Positions 44,315 to 54,190 are shown, counted from the stretch's first letter. The stretch is DNA of 64,000 nt from Hanstruepera marina (GCF_019880635.1 NZ_JAINVX010000001.1:868001-932000), one strand, 5' to 3'. Notes: generated from the sequence alone by a model not told the origin. A program made the numbers and translations.

Positions 44315-45049
44315 ATGGAAAACCAAGAACATTTTAAGTTTTCTAATGGTGTAATAGTTTACCCATTGTCATTTGTTATGCTTGTATGGTTGGTATTCTG
44401 GTTTGAAATCCGTTTTCGTTTCGATTTTACAAATTTTGGGGTTTACCCTTTACGCTTAACAGGTTTAAGAGGCATAGTGTTTAGTCCTTTTATTCACTCA
44501 AGTATACAGCATTTGTATCATAATACAATTCCATTATTTGTGCTTTCGGCAAGTTTATTTTATTTCTACAGAAGTATAGCTTGGAAAGTTCTTATCTATG
44601 GAATTTTATTGTCAGGTTTTTTAACTTGGTTAATTGGTAGACCAGCATATCATATTGGTGCTAGTGGTTTAATTTATGTTTTGGTTAGTTTTTTATTTTT
44701 TAAAGGAATACTGGCCAAGCATTACAGGTTAATAGCATTATCCTTATTAGTCGTTTTCCTTTATGGAAGTATGGTATGGTATGTGCTTCCAATAAAGGAA
44801 GGAATGTCTTGGGAAGGTCATTTGTCAGGCTTAGTTGTAGGATTAGCTTTTGCTATTATTTACAGGAGTAATATTCCAAAGCCTACAAAGTATAAGTGGG
44901 AAGAACCTGATTATGATGAGGAAAATGATGAATTCTTAAAACATTTTGATGAAAATGGAAACTTTATTGAATCTAACACTTTAGAGTCCGATGATAGTGA
45001 TGAGGTCCCGAGAACAATAAACTATATTTATAAGGAAAATAAAGACTAA
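44315..45049 (+). CDS. Rhomboid intramembrane serine protease
   Basis: A 244-residue protein with about six membrane helices. The catalytic serine lies in GASG (S117) and the catalytic histidine is H169 in WEGHLSG, the diad of GlpG-type rhomboids. HSSIQHLYHN provides the conserved early histidines/asparagine of the fold. The C-terminal tail (about 190-244) is a soluble, acidic extension. Substrates are unknown. The last 4 bases overlap the convergent rlmB gene. Confidence 0.92.
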   Translation: MENQEHFKFSNGVIVYPLSFVMLVWLVFWFEIRFRFDFTNFGVYPLRLTGLRGIVFSPFIHSSIQHLYHNTIPLFVLSASLFYFYRSIAWKVLIYGILLSGFLTWLIGRPAYHIGASGLIYVLVSFLFFKGILAKHYRLIALSLLVVFLYGSMVWYVLPIKEGMSWEGHLSGLVVGLAFAIIYRSNIPKPTKYKWEEPDYDEENDEFLKHFDENGNFIESNTLESDDSDEVPRTINYIYKENKD

Positions 45050-45780
45050 AGGCGTTGTCTTACCGCTTCATATAGAAATGCTCCACAAGCAACAGAAACA
45101 TTAAGTGATTCAATTTCTCCCAAAAGGGGTAATTTAGCTTTAGCATCTACTAATTTTAAGACTGAAGGGTTTATGCCACGACCCTCCGAACCCATAATAA
45201 TGGCACTAGGTAATTTAAAATCTATATCATAGAGTAAATCAGAAGTTTTTTCAGTTGCGGCAACAACTTGTATCCCAGAAGCTTGTAATAAAAACATAGC
45301 ATCTTTTATATGGTCAACGCGACATATCGGGATTTTAAAAACAGCCCCAGCACTTGTCTTAATAGCATCACCGTTTACTGGTGCACTTCCTTTTTTTTGT
45401 ATAATAATTCCATGTACTCCCGTACACTCGGCCGTACGAATAATAGCTCCAAAATTGCGAACATCACTCAATTGATCCAAAAGCAAGAAAAAAGGCGTTT
45501 TGCCTAGTTCATAAGTAGAATTAATTAATTCTTCCAAATCATAGTAGGAGATAGGTGATATTTGAGCTACAACACCTTGATGATTATTGTTGGTCAACCT
45601 GTTAAGTTTTTCAACTGGGACATATGAAGAATTAATTTTTTTAGATTTAATTAGTGACTCTAAAACTTGAGATAATTCACCTTTAAGCCCTTTTTGAATA
45701 AAAATCTTTTCAATGGTTTCGTTAGCTTGAATAGCTTCAATTACTGCACGTAAACCGTATATTTGAGTTTGTTTTGACAT
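45046..45780 (-). CDS. rlmB: 23S rRNA (guanosine-2'-O)-methyltransferase RlmB-like
   Basis: A 244-residue SPOUT (TrmH/RlmB) methyltransferase: an N-terminal substrate-binding domain (about 1-80, with IYGLRAVIEAI), then the knotted domain with LDQLSDVRNFGAIIRTAECTG, IIMGSEGRGI and SLNVSVACGAFLYEA, the three SPOUT motifs. RlmB methylates G2251 (E. coli numbering) in the ribosomal P loop. The ATG at 45780 is chosen; the extended frame starts with a non-ATG codon. Confidence 0.93.
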   Translation of the reverse strand: MSKQTQIYGLRAVIEAIQANETIEKIFIQKGLKGELSQVLESLIKSKKINSSYVPVEKLNRLTNNNHQGVVAQISPISYYDLEELINSTYELGKTPFFLLLDQLSDVRNFGAIIRTAECTGVHGIIIQKKGSAPVNGDAIKTSAGAVFKIPICRVDHIKDAMFLLQASGIQVVAATEKTSDLLYDIDFKLPSAIIMGSEGRGINPSVLKLVDAKAKLPLLGEIESLNVSVACGAFLYEAVRQRL

Positions 45781-45797
45781 GATATGCAAATGTATAA

Positions 45798-45826
45798 AAA
45801 AACCACCTCGATAAGAGGTGGTTTTT
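45798..45826 (-). terminator. Terminator of the SusC/SusD operon
   Basis: A 12-base-pair stem (45798-45809 with 45815-45826) with loop GATAA and T-rich flanks, 20 bases past the stop of the last lipoprotein gene and just before rlmB. Confidence 0.88.
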
Positions 45827-45846
45827 AATTTTATAATATTGGATTT

Positions 45847-46746
45847 TTAGATACCTTCTTCAGCAACTAAATTACCATTTACATCATAAATAGAATATAA
45901 GCCATTAACTACTTCTATCCAACCGATAGCCATTGCACCACCACTTCCGTTAGCAGAATCTTCACTATCAGTCATGTATAAGTCACCTAAATCCATATCA
46001 GCCATAACAACTCCAACTTTACCAATTGTAAGTCTTAATGGAACTGGAAGACCTGGAGTTACACCATGAGTATCCCATAAATCAACAACGATTACGTGAG
46101 TACCATCAGCTAATTCAGATGTCCATAAATTGCTTGGATTTACTGGCTCGATTAAATATTCAGGACAATCACCTGTAAATGCATAAGCACCAAATGAGTC
46201 TAAATATACATCAAAGTCCATGTCACATAAATGCTCATCAGCATCACCATCCCAAGCTAACTCTAAACCACAATTAACAGTGCTTGAGTTAGTAATGTTT
46301 ACAGTGAAATCTATATGACCACCAGCTACAGTTGAATTACCTTGCTGACCTTGCGTCATTCTAAATTTTAATGTTTCAGGAGCTTCAGGATATAAATCTA
46401 ATAGAGCAGTAATTGAAAATTCAACAGAACTTGCAGTTCCTGGGACAGTAACTTGCCATCCTTCAGGACCAATCTCAAACTCATCTAAATGAGCAGCATC
46501 TGTATCAAAATCATCTGCACTACCAGATAATAAATCTAATTTAAAATCTGAAGCGGCTGCTTGAGCTTTAGATAGATTGATTGTAAAAGTTGCAGTTTCT
46601 CCTTCAGCAATAGATGCAGAAGTCATATCTAAAGTTGCAACAGGTTTATTTTGAGCAGGATAATCTTGATCATCATCCATACAGCTAGTAAAACCTAGTA
46701 ATACTGCAAAACCTAGAGCAAACTTATAATTTAAAATATTTTTCAT
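45847..46746 (-). CDS. SusD-linked lipoprotein with a Calx-beta-like N-terminal domain
   Basis: A 299-residue lipoprotein, acylated at C22 (LLGFTSC) and followed by MDDDQD, the acidic run that directs Bacteroidota lipoproteins to the outside. Residues about 35-145 look like a Calx-beta-type domain (IAEGETATFTINLSKA). The C-terminal half has two or more cysteines and aspartate-rich strands (WDGDADEHLCDMDFDVY) that could bind calcium. It is the last of four genes after susC. It probably helps bind the nutrient the pair imports. Confidence 0.72.
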   Translation of the reverse strand: MKNILNYKFALGFAVLLGFTSCMDDDQDYPAQNKPVATLDMTSASIAEGETATFTINLSKAQAAASDFKLDLLSGSADDFDTDAAHLDEFEIGPEGWQVTVPGTASSVEFSITALLDLYPEAPETLKFRMTQGQQGNSTVAGGHIDFTVNITNSSTVNCGLELAWDGDADEHLCDMDFDVYLDSFGAYAFTGDCPEYLIEPVNPSNLWTSELADGTHVIVVDLWDTHGVTPGLPVPLRLTIGKVGVVMADMDLGDLYMTDSEDSANGSGGAMAIGWIEVVNGLYSIYDVNGNLVAEEGI

Positions 46747-46771
46747 ATTGTTTAATTAATTCGTTAATAAA

Positions 46772-47626
46772 TTATTGTCTTACAAAGTCAGCCATGTATG
46801 ATCTGTTACCAGCACTGAATGTAATCCAGTATTCCATGTTGAAATCTAAAGTCGTTTGATCAACAGCACCATCAGGACCTGTTAGATTTGTACCATAAAC
46901 CTCATTTGAATAATAACCTTGCGCTAGGCCTTGTAAAGGAACAAATACCTCTCCACAGATATCTTCAAAGTTTAAAGATGAATCTGGTGCAGAACCGATA
47001 CCATTGGTACCCCATAACCCTGTACTCTCTGTTTCAAAGTAATTTGGGCCTACTAATGTAATTGCTTCAGGACGTACTGTTTGTGCTCCATCATCTCTTG
47101 TAGTTGTAAGAGTATAGTTACCTTCAAGTTGAGAACTACAACCTACAAAAGTAATACGCAATAAGTTTAACTCATTAATTGTTCCAATATTTGCGGCATT
47201 CCCTTCAACACTAGTAAGTTCTAAAACTAATTCTGTAGGAACATTTGGATCTAATCCACCAGTATTTAAAAGGATATTGAATAAACCGAAATCTTGACCA
47301 GCTGGAATTACTAATTGACCAGTGTTTTCAAGAAAATCAAATTCTTGACCTTCAGTAGCTGTAGATTCTGGGCTAATAATATAGTTAATTACCAAATCAG
47401 AATTTGAAGGAGTTCCATCTTGACCACCCACTAAATTTACTGGGTAAGAACGCTCGATAGCACCTATGTCTTCGAACCAACTTTCATTTGCTACATTTTG
47501 ATTGAAACCTACCACATAAGGTGTGTTTCCAGCAGCATCTAACTTCGCATCTTCATCATCAACAAGGCACGATACGCTCAATAATGATGAGATGAAAATA
47601 ACCGATAATAATTTAATTTTTTTCAT
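46772..47626 (-). CDS. SusD-linked lipoprotein of unknown fold
   Basis: A 284-residue lipoprotein with lipobox LLSVSC and the export run LVDDED after the cysteine. Residues about 35-140 resemble a DUF1735-type/Calx-beta-like module (NLVGGQDGTPS and ESTATEGQEFDF). The C-terminus has a second beta-rich domain (EGNYTLTTTRDD). It follows the SusD gene by 19 bases. The ATG at 47626 begins the signal peptide; the earlier one at 47635 adds three residues. Ligand unknown. Confidence 0.7.
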   Translation of the reverse strand: MKKIKLLSVIFISSLLSVSCLVDDEDAKLDAAGNTPYVVGFNQNVANESWFEDIGAIERSYPVNLVGGQDGTPSNSDLVINYIISPESTATEGQEFDFLENTGQLVIPAGQDFGLFNILLNTGGLDPNVPTELVLELTSVEGNAANIGTINELNLLRITFVGCSSQLEGNYTLTTTRDDGAQTVRPEAITLVGPNYFETESTGLWGTNGIGSAPDSSLNFEDICGEVFVPLQGLAQGYYSNEVYGTNLTGPDGAVDQTTLDFNMEYWITFSAGNRSYMADFVRQ

Positions 47627-47645
47627 AATACACATTTTTTTTTAA

Positions 47646-49136
47646 TTAATTGTTATCCCAGAAAATATGAGTATTGAAAGCGTCTGAAGACGTTTGTGCT
47701 GGTACATTACCACCATTACCAATATATTCTGAAGAAGGATATAATAATCTATTAGGTTTTGATGACTGTTGAGCTGTTTGAGCTAAAGGTACCATTGGGT
47801 AACCTGTTCTAGTCATCTCTATCCAAGATTCTATTGCATTAATTCCATTAGTAGCAATCCATTTTTGCGTCATAATGGCTTCAAGTTTGTTTGTAGATGC
47901 ATCCCATCCTATTTCAGGAACAATATTACTAGCCGCTACATAGGCAGAACCATCTAGACCATAGTGAGCGAATGAAGCCATAATACCTGCTTCAAAAAAT
48001 GCTTTTGCATTACCTGAAATATAACCTCTTTCTGCAGCTTCAGCTTGTAAGAAGAAGCTTTCTGCAGCTAACATTACATAGGCATCTTGAGTATCATCAA
48101 CCAATAAACCTGTTCCTAAAGCAGAAATTTCATCTGGAATAGCAGGATCATTACTATCAATACCTTGATCAACACCTACAACAGCACCTCCAATTGGCTC
48201 ATATATGTAATCAATTCTTGGGTCATAAACACCAGTTAAGGTGCCATCTAAAAATTCTTGAGCATATAAAGAACATCTAATGAAACGATTAGTAGTTGTT
48301 GGGTTTCCTTCAACATCATAGCCATAAGTAGCATAGAAAGGATTTTGACGTCCTGAATCATTAGCAAAACCTGGGTTTAAAGTTGCAGAAGATGTAATAA
48401 AATCTTGATCTAATGAATTGAATTGACTATTTAGATAAGTAGCAGTTTCTCCATCTGTTTCAGCCAAAGTAGCTTGACGCATTAAAATACGTAACTTAAG
48501 CGTGTTTGCAAATCTAACCCAATCACTCATTGAACCACCATAAATAATATCTTCAGCACCTACTGGAATAGTAGCTACAGTATTATTATTAATTAAATCG
48601 ACAGCATCATTAATTTCATCAATTAAGCTTCTGTATATTGCTTGGTCATCATCATAAGCTGGAGCAGGATTTAACCCACCTTGAAATGCTTGAGTATAAG
48701 GACAGTCACCATAGATATCTACAATATATTGCATGTAGAATGATTTCATGATTTTAGCAATTGCCTTATGATTTTCATAATTTTCAAATGGGCTATCAAT
48801 AATGGCTTGATAGTTTGCACTTCTTAAATATAATTGATCCCAAATCGTGTTGTAGAACGTACTTGTGATAATTAATTGATATTCTTCATTGAATCCACCA
48901 GTAAACGAATTTACGTTTGCAGACCAATTGTTCATGAATACGTTTCCTAAACGATTCATTGTTCCTCCTTGAATTGAATTTGTTCTGGACATTGCTGCAG
49001 GTAAAATTAAATCTGGAGTTACCTGTTCATTTGTTGGACTATCTTGAGGATCATTCACATCCAAATAATCTGAACATGAAGTAGCAACAAAGCCTACTAA
49101 AACAGCAATTGTTAATAATTTAAATATATTTTTCAT
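47646..49136 (-). CDS. SusD/RagB-family outer-membrane lipoprotein
   Basis: A 496-residue lipoprotein: signal with lipobox FVATSC followed by SDYLDVND, the usual SusD opening. The body has the TPR-like helices of the SusD-like_2 group (MNRLGNVFMNNWSAN, GDCPYTQAFQGGLNPAPAYDDDQAIY, DWVRFANTLKLRILMR, and the C-terminal TQKWIATNGINAIESWIEMTRTG). SusD lids a SusC barrel at the surface and captures its nutrient. The gene follows susC by 12 bases. Cargo unknown. Confidence 0.92.
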   Translation of the reverse strand: MKNIFKLLTIAVLVGFVATSCSDYLDVNDPQDSPTNEQVTPDLILPAAMSRTNSIQGGTMNRLGNVFMNNWSANVNSFTGGFNEEYQLIITSTFYNTIWDQLYLRSANYQAIIDSPFENYENHKAIAKIMKSFYMQYIVDIYGDCPYTQAFQGGLNPAPAYDDDQAIYRSLIDEINDAVDLINNNTVATIPVGAEDIIYGGSMSDWVRFANTLKLRILMRQATLAETDGETATYLNSQFNSLDQDFITSSATLNPGFANDSGRQNPFYATYGYDVEGNPTTTNRFIRCSLYAQEFLDGTLTGVYDPRIDYIYEPIGGAVVGVDQGIDSNDPAIPDEISALGTGLLVDDTQDAYVMLAAESFFLQAEAAERGYISGNAKAFFEAGIMASFAHYGLDGSAYVAASNIVPEIGWDASTNKLEAIMTQKWIATNGINAIESWIEMTRTGYPMVPLAQTAQQSSKPNRLLYPSSEYIGNGGNVPAQTSSDAFNTHIFWDNN

Positions 49137-49148
49137 TTTCTATTTTTT

Positions 49149-52100
49149 TTAAAATGTTATGTTAAGGTTGAAACCAAGCGATCTAGTAGTAGGATATTGG
49201 TTGATAGCCGCAAGACCTTGACCATTTCCTGTAGTATTAGATGTTTCAGGATCGTTATAACTTCTATTTTCTTTAGGTAAAACTGTAAATGGATTTCTAG
49301 CATTTACACCTACTATAATATTACTTATAGCAGTCTTCTCTAACATTTTTGTAGGAAGTGTATAAGATAATGAAAGTTCTCTGACTTTAAATGCAGTTGC
49401 ATCTAAAACAAAGTTTTCAGTTACAGTATAGTAATCATTAGAATAATAGTTCAATAATGAAGAGTAACTAGTTCCACCTGTAATGATACCAGTGTTAGCT
49501 TCGTAAACACCTGGAGATGTTTCGATAGCAGAATTAGGATAAATGAATCCACCATTACGTCCATGTTCCGCTGATTCTATTAAGTGACCAGACCATGATA
49601 ACCATGATTTGGCACCAGACCAGAATTGGTGACCAGTTCTATAATCCATAGTAGCACCTAATCTAATACCTTTGTAAGTGAAAGATGTGTTTAAACCAAG
49701 AATGTAATCTGGATTAGACTTACCTAAAACTTGTAAATCTGATGTTACTCGTGGAGTACCAGTAGTAGGATCAATTAACACACGACCTTGAGGGTCTCTT
49801 TCATAGGCAGCACCTTTGATGATTGGGAATTCTTCACCAACAATTGCAAAAATACCAACTGGATTTGCATTGTTAGGGAATGCTTGAATAGCCAATTCAT
49901 CTACTTCACCGTTAATAGACTTAACAATAGTTTCGTTTGTAGCATATGAAAGTCTCATATCCCAACGGAAACCTCTTGGGTCAGCAGACCAAAATGGTTT
50001 AACACCTAAATCAATTTCATAACCTTTAGTTTCAGTTTCACCAATGTTTACAGTATTGTTACTGATACCTGATGCAAAAGAAGTTGAAGAGTTATTAATT
50101 TGGTTAGAACCATCTTGAATATAGTAAGATGCATCTAATGTAATTCTATCATTAAGGAATCCTAAGTTTAAGTTAAACTCTAAAGACTCTAAAAACTCTG
50201 GCTCTAAAAATGGATCTGTAATACCTGTTGGCTGTACAAACGCATTTAGAGTACCATAAGGATAACCAGGAGCTGAAGCGTAAGTTGGAACAATAGCGCT
50301 AGCACCAATTGAACCATCATTACCTACACGTACCCAACTCGCAGCAACTTTCATGAAGTTTAAGACATCACCACCAAAATTATCAAATGCCTTTGTCGGA
50401 ATAAATGATACACCAACAGAAGGGTAGAAGAATGAATTGTTAGAAGGATCTAAAACAGAAGTCCAGTCATTTCTAGCAGTAATATTTAAGAATAAGAAAT
50501 CATCATATCCAAAGTCAGCTTGTCCAAAAACAGCTGTTCTTCTGATACGACTTCTTGAATTACTAACAGTCGGTGTACCTGTAACATTACTAATGTTGTA
50601 GAAACCAGGTACTGTTAAATTAATACCACTGTTTGCAACTTGGGCAAATCTTTGATCACGTAAGTTGTGACCTAAAGTAACATTCATGTTGATTTTTTCA
50701 GTTAAATCGTAATTGAATGTTAAAAATAAATCACCATAATAACTCATAAAGTTACTAGAATAATCACCGTAAGCTGATTGAGTAGTATAATCACCACCAC
50801 CAACATTTAAAGTGTCTACAACTCCATTTACATAGTTGAAACCTGAACGACCTGTAGTATTAATGTTACCAGTATAACGTACATTAATATGCTCGTTAAA
50901 CTCATAGCCAAGGTTTAAAATACCAATTAAACGGTCAGTTCTATCTTCTCTTCTCTCATTATCTCTAATCCAATATGGACTACGGTAATAAGATGTCCAG
51001 TGTGTTGCATTATTAGGATCTGAAAACTCCTCTACTGGAATATTAGTAGCTGTTTGCAATAATTCAGTATATAATGTACCAGTAGATTGCTCTGTTTTAT
51101 TATTTAAGTAAGAAATGTTACCTTCTAAAGACCACTTACCAACTTTCTTACCTCCTTTGAAGTTGAAAGTACTACTATTAGACTCATCACCTTGAATCAC
51201 AAATTCCTTATCAATCTTGTTAGCAGACAAATAAACATATCCATCTTCTAAACTACCAGCTGATAGAGATAATGTATTTTGGTAAGTTGTTCCTGTTTGA
51301 AAGAACTCCTTGATGTTATCATCAATAGGACTATATGGGAAATAACGGTAAGTACCATCTTCTAAAGGAAGACCAACAGGTACTAATTGACCATCAAATT
51401 CTGGACCCCAACCACCATTTTCATATGATGTATGAACTCCATTCCATCCTTGTCCATAACGAGTTTGTCTTTGTGGGATGTATGCTATGTCTTCAAAAGA
51501 TGCAGCAGAATTAAACTGAATAGTCATTTTTTCAGACTGGTTACCTTTTTTAGTTGTTACAATTAAGGCACCGTTAGCACCAGCAGAACCATATAACGCA
51601 GCACCATTCGCACCTTTAATAACGTTAACCGATTCAATTAAGTTTGGATCGATGCTTGAAAGTACACTTCCGTTAGAAATAACACCATCAATAACTACTA
51701 ATGCTTGGTTGTTTTGTGTTAAAGATCTACTACCACGTAACTGAATACGAGTAGATTGGTTTACACCACTATTAGTAGTGTTAATTTGTAAACCAGATAC
51801 TTTACCAGATAAACCTTGTACCAAATCAGGGTTTTGAGCTTGAACAAGTTCTTCACTCTTTACAACTTGGTTTGCTGTAGTTAATTCATCTTGCTTTCTC
51901 TTAATACCTAAAGCTGTAATAACAACCTCATCAAGTGCATCGGCATCAACCGTCATTGCAAAGCTAATGTTGTTTGCTGCACCAACTGTCATTTCTTGAG
52001 TAGTGTAGCCTAAAAAGGAATAAGATAATACATCTCCAGTATTCGCACCAATAGTATAATTACCATCAAAATCGGTTTGAGTACCAGTAGTTGTACCTTT

Positions 52101-52238
52101 TACAATAATATTAACTCCGGGAAGCGGCAATCCGTTTTCATCGGATATAGTTCCTGAAATTGTTTTTTCTTGCGCAAACGTAAGTTGCACAACAAACGCT
52201 AGGAATAGCGTTAAAATTCCACTAAACTTTGTTTTCAT
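49149..52238 (-). CDS. SusC/RagA-family TonB-dependent receptor
   Basis: A 1029-residue outer-membrane transporter: signal peptide (about 1-22, ending TFAQ); carboxypeptidase D-like regulatory domain (about 24-105, GTISDENGLPLPGVNIIVKG); plug domain (about 105-235, LDEVVITALGIKRKQ, QLRGSRSLTQNN, IESVNVIKGANGAALYG); then the 22-strand barrel to the terminal NLNITF. SusC imports the nutrient presented by SusD, energised by TonB. It is the first of four genes (SusD and two lipoproteins). No glycoside hydrolase or peptidase gene is in the operon, so substrate cannot be guessed. Its plug matches the insert in the A2M protein of this window. Confidence 0.95.
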   Translation of the reverse strand: MKTKFSGILTLFLAFVVQLTFAQEKTISGTISDENGLPLPGVNIIVKGTTTGTQTDFDGNYTIGANTGDVLSYSFLGYTTQEMTVGAANNISFAMTVDADALDEVVITALGIKRKQDELTTANQVVKSEELVQAQNPDLVQGLSGKVSGLQINTTNSGVNQSTRIQLRGSRSLTQNNQALVVIDGVISNGSVLSSIDPNLIESVNVIKGANGAALYGSAGANGALIVTTKKGNQSEKMTIQFNSAASFEDIAYIPQRQTRYGQGWNGVHTSYENGGWGPEFDGQLVPVGLPLEDGTYRYFPYSPIDDNIKEFFQTGTTYQNTLSLSAGSLEDGYVYLSANKIDKEFVIQGDESNSSTFNFKGGKKVGKWSLEGNISYLNNKTEQSTGTLYTELLQTATNIPVEEFSDPNNATHWTSYYRSPYWIRDNERREDRTDRLIGILNLGYEFNEHINVRYTGNINTTGRSGFNYVNGVVDTLNVGGGDYTTQSAYGDYSSNFMSYYGDLFLTFNYDLTEKINMNVTLGHNLRDQRFAQVANSGINLTVPGFYNISNVTGTPTVSNSRSRIRRTAVFGQADFGYDDFLFLNITARNDWTSVLDPSNNSFFYPSVGVSFIPTKAFDNFGGDVLNFMKVAASWVRVGNDGSIGASAIVPTYASAPGYPYGTLNAFVQPTGITDPFLEPEFLESLEFNLNLGFLNDRITLDASYYIQDGSNQINNSSTSFASGISNNTVNIGETETKGYEIDLGVKPFWSADPRGFRWDMRLSYATNETIVKSINGEVDELAIQAFPNNANPVGIFAIVGEEFPIIKGAAYERDPQGRVLIDPTTGTPRVTSDLQVLGKSNPDYILGLNTSFTYKGIRLGATMDYRTGHQFWSGAKSWLSWSGHLIESAEHGRNGGFIYPNSAIETSPGVYEANTGIITGGTSYSSLLNYYSNDYYTVTENFVLDATAFKVRELSLSYTLPTKMLEKTAISNIIVGVNARNPFTVLPKENRSYNDPETSNTTGNGQGLAAINQYPTTRSLGFNLNITF

Positions 52239-52266
52239 TTTATATTTTATTTGAATTAGTCTACGC

Positions 52267-52298
52267 CAAAAATCATAATAAAAAGTTAATTAAACAAT
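52267..52298 (-). promoter_or_regulatory. Possible promoter of the SusC operon
   Basis: Minus-strand GATTTTTG (52274-52267) is one base off TAnnTTTG, with ATTG at 52298-52295, 20 bases upstream. It lies about 28 bases before the susC ATG. Confidence 0.4.
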
Positions 52299-52358
52299 AA
52301 TTAAGGGTTAAAATTTTAATTTTTTTTTCAAAAAACCGCTTTTAATGTACTGTAATTC

Positions 52359-54056
52359 TTAAAAAATTGCCGATAAACTTATATGAATTTGAGAATTTGA
52401 TAGTTTGAAATTTTGATTTTCAGACTTTCCGTTTGCATAATTAAACTTTAACAATCCTGCATTGGTAAGAATGCCAAAGCCAAAACCCAAACTATATAGC
52501 TTTTCTTTTTGATTTATGATGTCATTTTCAAAATAGGCGACATCTATTATGGAATGAAGATAGAAATTAGAACTCAATAAGTATCTGTATTCTGTATTAA
52601 GTAAAGCATAAAAGGTGGCGTTTAAACTGTTTTCATTAAAACCACGAATGGAATTTATACCACCAAAACGTACTAATTCATTTTCTAGATAATCATCAGA
52701 AAATAAACTTATGTTCTTTAGCCTAACAAAAATACTGTTTCTTTTGTTAAGGTTGAAAATCTTTAATGCTTCCAATGAATATTCAAATTGATTAGTTGAG
52801 GAGCTTTCAAGTTTTCTACGTCCAGTCCCTAACTCTACATCAATTAATGCATTGTTGCGAAATAGTCTACTTTGGTTTTGTCGGAGTATAAACTCATACC
52901 TTACATTGTAAAATGTGGTTTTGTAATCTTGGATTAAGGGGTCGCTGTTTTCTTGATTTAAAAGATCGCTTGACTGTATGGCTTTTAAGCCTAAGGCTAT
53001 TCTGTTCTTAGGGTTAATTTGATAGTACGATTTCAACCTTTGGTAAGAAGTAGTGAAAGAGGAGTCTTTCCTGAAAATGTTTAATTCACCTTCAATCCCA
53101 ATTGGAGTTTGAAATAGGTAGGGTAAAAAAAGCTTAACATCAAAGGTCCTTAAGTCATTTTCGTCGCTCTTGTATTTTAGCGTAAATGATTCTCCAAGAT
53201 TCAAATTGTTGACAAGTTGCAAATCTAAATAACCATTAAATTCAAGTTTGTTAGTGTTTTCATTTGTTCCAAATCCAAGAAACCCATCAAAAGCATTGCT
53301 TTTGTTTTTCTCAATATATAAATAGAGTATGGTCGAATCTTTTGAAAATAGTATTTCAGGTTCTTTTAACTGGTTGGCAAAAGGCAGTTCATTAAGTTGC
53401 TGAGTTTTATTTTTAATTTCTGTTAAATTCAAAACATCACTGGTTTTAATTTTTAGGTAATGTTTTAAATAAGATTTTGGAAACTTATCGTAACCGCGAA
53501 CTATAATTTTATCTATCGTTCGAGATTCAGCAGTATTGGCTATTGCCAAGTTAGCCTCTAAACTGCTGTCACTGGTTTTTATTATGTTGTCAAGTTTTAA
53601 TTCGGCAAAAGGGAGTCCTTTTTCAGATATTTTTAGATTAATAAATTCAAGAGCATTTTCAATGTTACTGAAATCCAATATGAATGCCTCTTCTGTTACG
53701 TTTTCCGAAACCTGATTCAGTATTGCTTTTGTAACCAGACTTTCATCATAATATACTTTGATGAAATTAAATCTTTTATTTAATTCCATTGTGGCAGAAA
53801 ATAAAGAGTCGTTAACTTTGGATATCGAGCCCTTATGGCTTTCAATATAGCCTAATGTATTAATGGTGCGATAAAGCGTGTCGAGTTCTTTTTCTATTGA
53901 TGAAAAATCACGATGCATTTTAGTGTACCCAATGGAATCTATCTTGGCTGTTTCAAGGCTGTCTATTCCAGTAACTATTAACTGGAGATTTTGGCATAAC
54001 GCTATTGAAGAAAAACCTATATATATAATAAGGAGTAGTAGAAAAGTTTTTCGCAC
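52359..54056 (-). CDS. Omp85 (BamA/TamA)-type outer-membrane protein
   Basis: A 565-residue protein with a signal peptide (about 1-22, ending LCQ), POTRA-like periplasmic modules (about 90-250, with SRTIDKIIVRGYDKFPKSYLKHYLKIKTSD) and a C-terminal barrel (about 255-565). RFGGINSIRGFNENS is the Omp85 signature loop region (the conserved RGF). TamA-like length and two or three POTRA-like modules suggest a role in inserting or secreting other proteins; BamA itself is longer. The start is GTG at 54056, since an in-frame stop lies just upstream. It is divergent from the ribosomal operon. Confidence 0.85.
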   Translation of the reverse strand: MRKTFLLLLIIYIGFSSIALCQNLQLIVTGIDSLETAKIDSIGYTKMHRDFSSIEKELDTLYRTINTLGYIESHKGSISKVNDSLFSATMELNKRFNFIKVYYDESLVTKAILNQVSENVTEEAFILDFSNIENALEFINLKISEKGLPFAELKLDNIIKTSDSSLEANLAIANTAESRTIDKIIVRGYDKFPKSYLKHYLKIKTSDVLNLTEIKNKTQQLNELPFANQLKEPEILFSKDSTILYLYIEKNKSNAFDGFLGFGTNENTNKLEFNGYLDLQLVNNLNLGESFTLKYKSDENDLRTFDVKLFLPYLFQTPIGIEGELNIFRKDSSFTTSYQRLKSYYQINPKNRIALGLKAIQSSDLLNQENSDPLIQDYKTTFYNVRYEFILRQNQSRLFRNNALIDVELGTGRRKLESSSTNQFEYSLEALKIFNLNKRNSIFVRLKNISLFSDDYLENELVRFGGINSIRGFNENSLNATFYALLNTEYRYLLSSNFYLHSIIDVAYFENDIINQKEKLYSLGFGFGILTNAGLLKFNYANGKSENQNFKLSNSQIHISLSAIF

Positions 54057-54159
54057 GTTTTAATTAAGGTTTTGAATTGTAAAATTAACGTAAAAACTAT
54101 AGTTAAAATATAATGTGTTAGAGTATTTTTATTTTATACTGAAAATTAATCTATTAACA

Positions 54160-54190
54160 TTTGAAAAATTCAAATTAATTTCTACCTTTG
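54160..54190 (+). promoter_or_regulatory. Strong promoter of the str-S10 operon
   Basis: TTTG (54160-54163), exactly 19 bases, then TACCTTTG (54183-54190): a perfect Bacteroidota promoter, as expected for a ribosomal operon. A small CCTC/GAGG hairpin lies in the leader at about 54194-54208. Confidence 0.85.
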
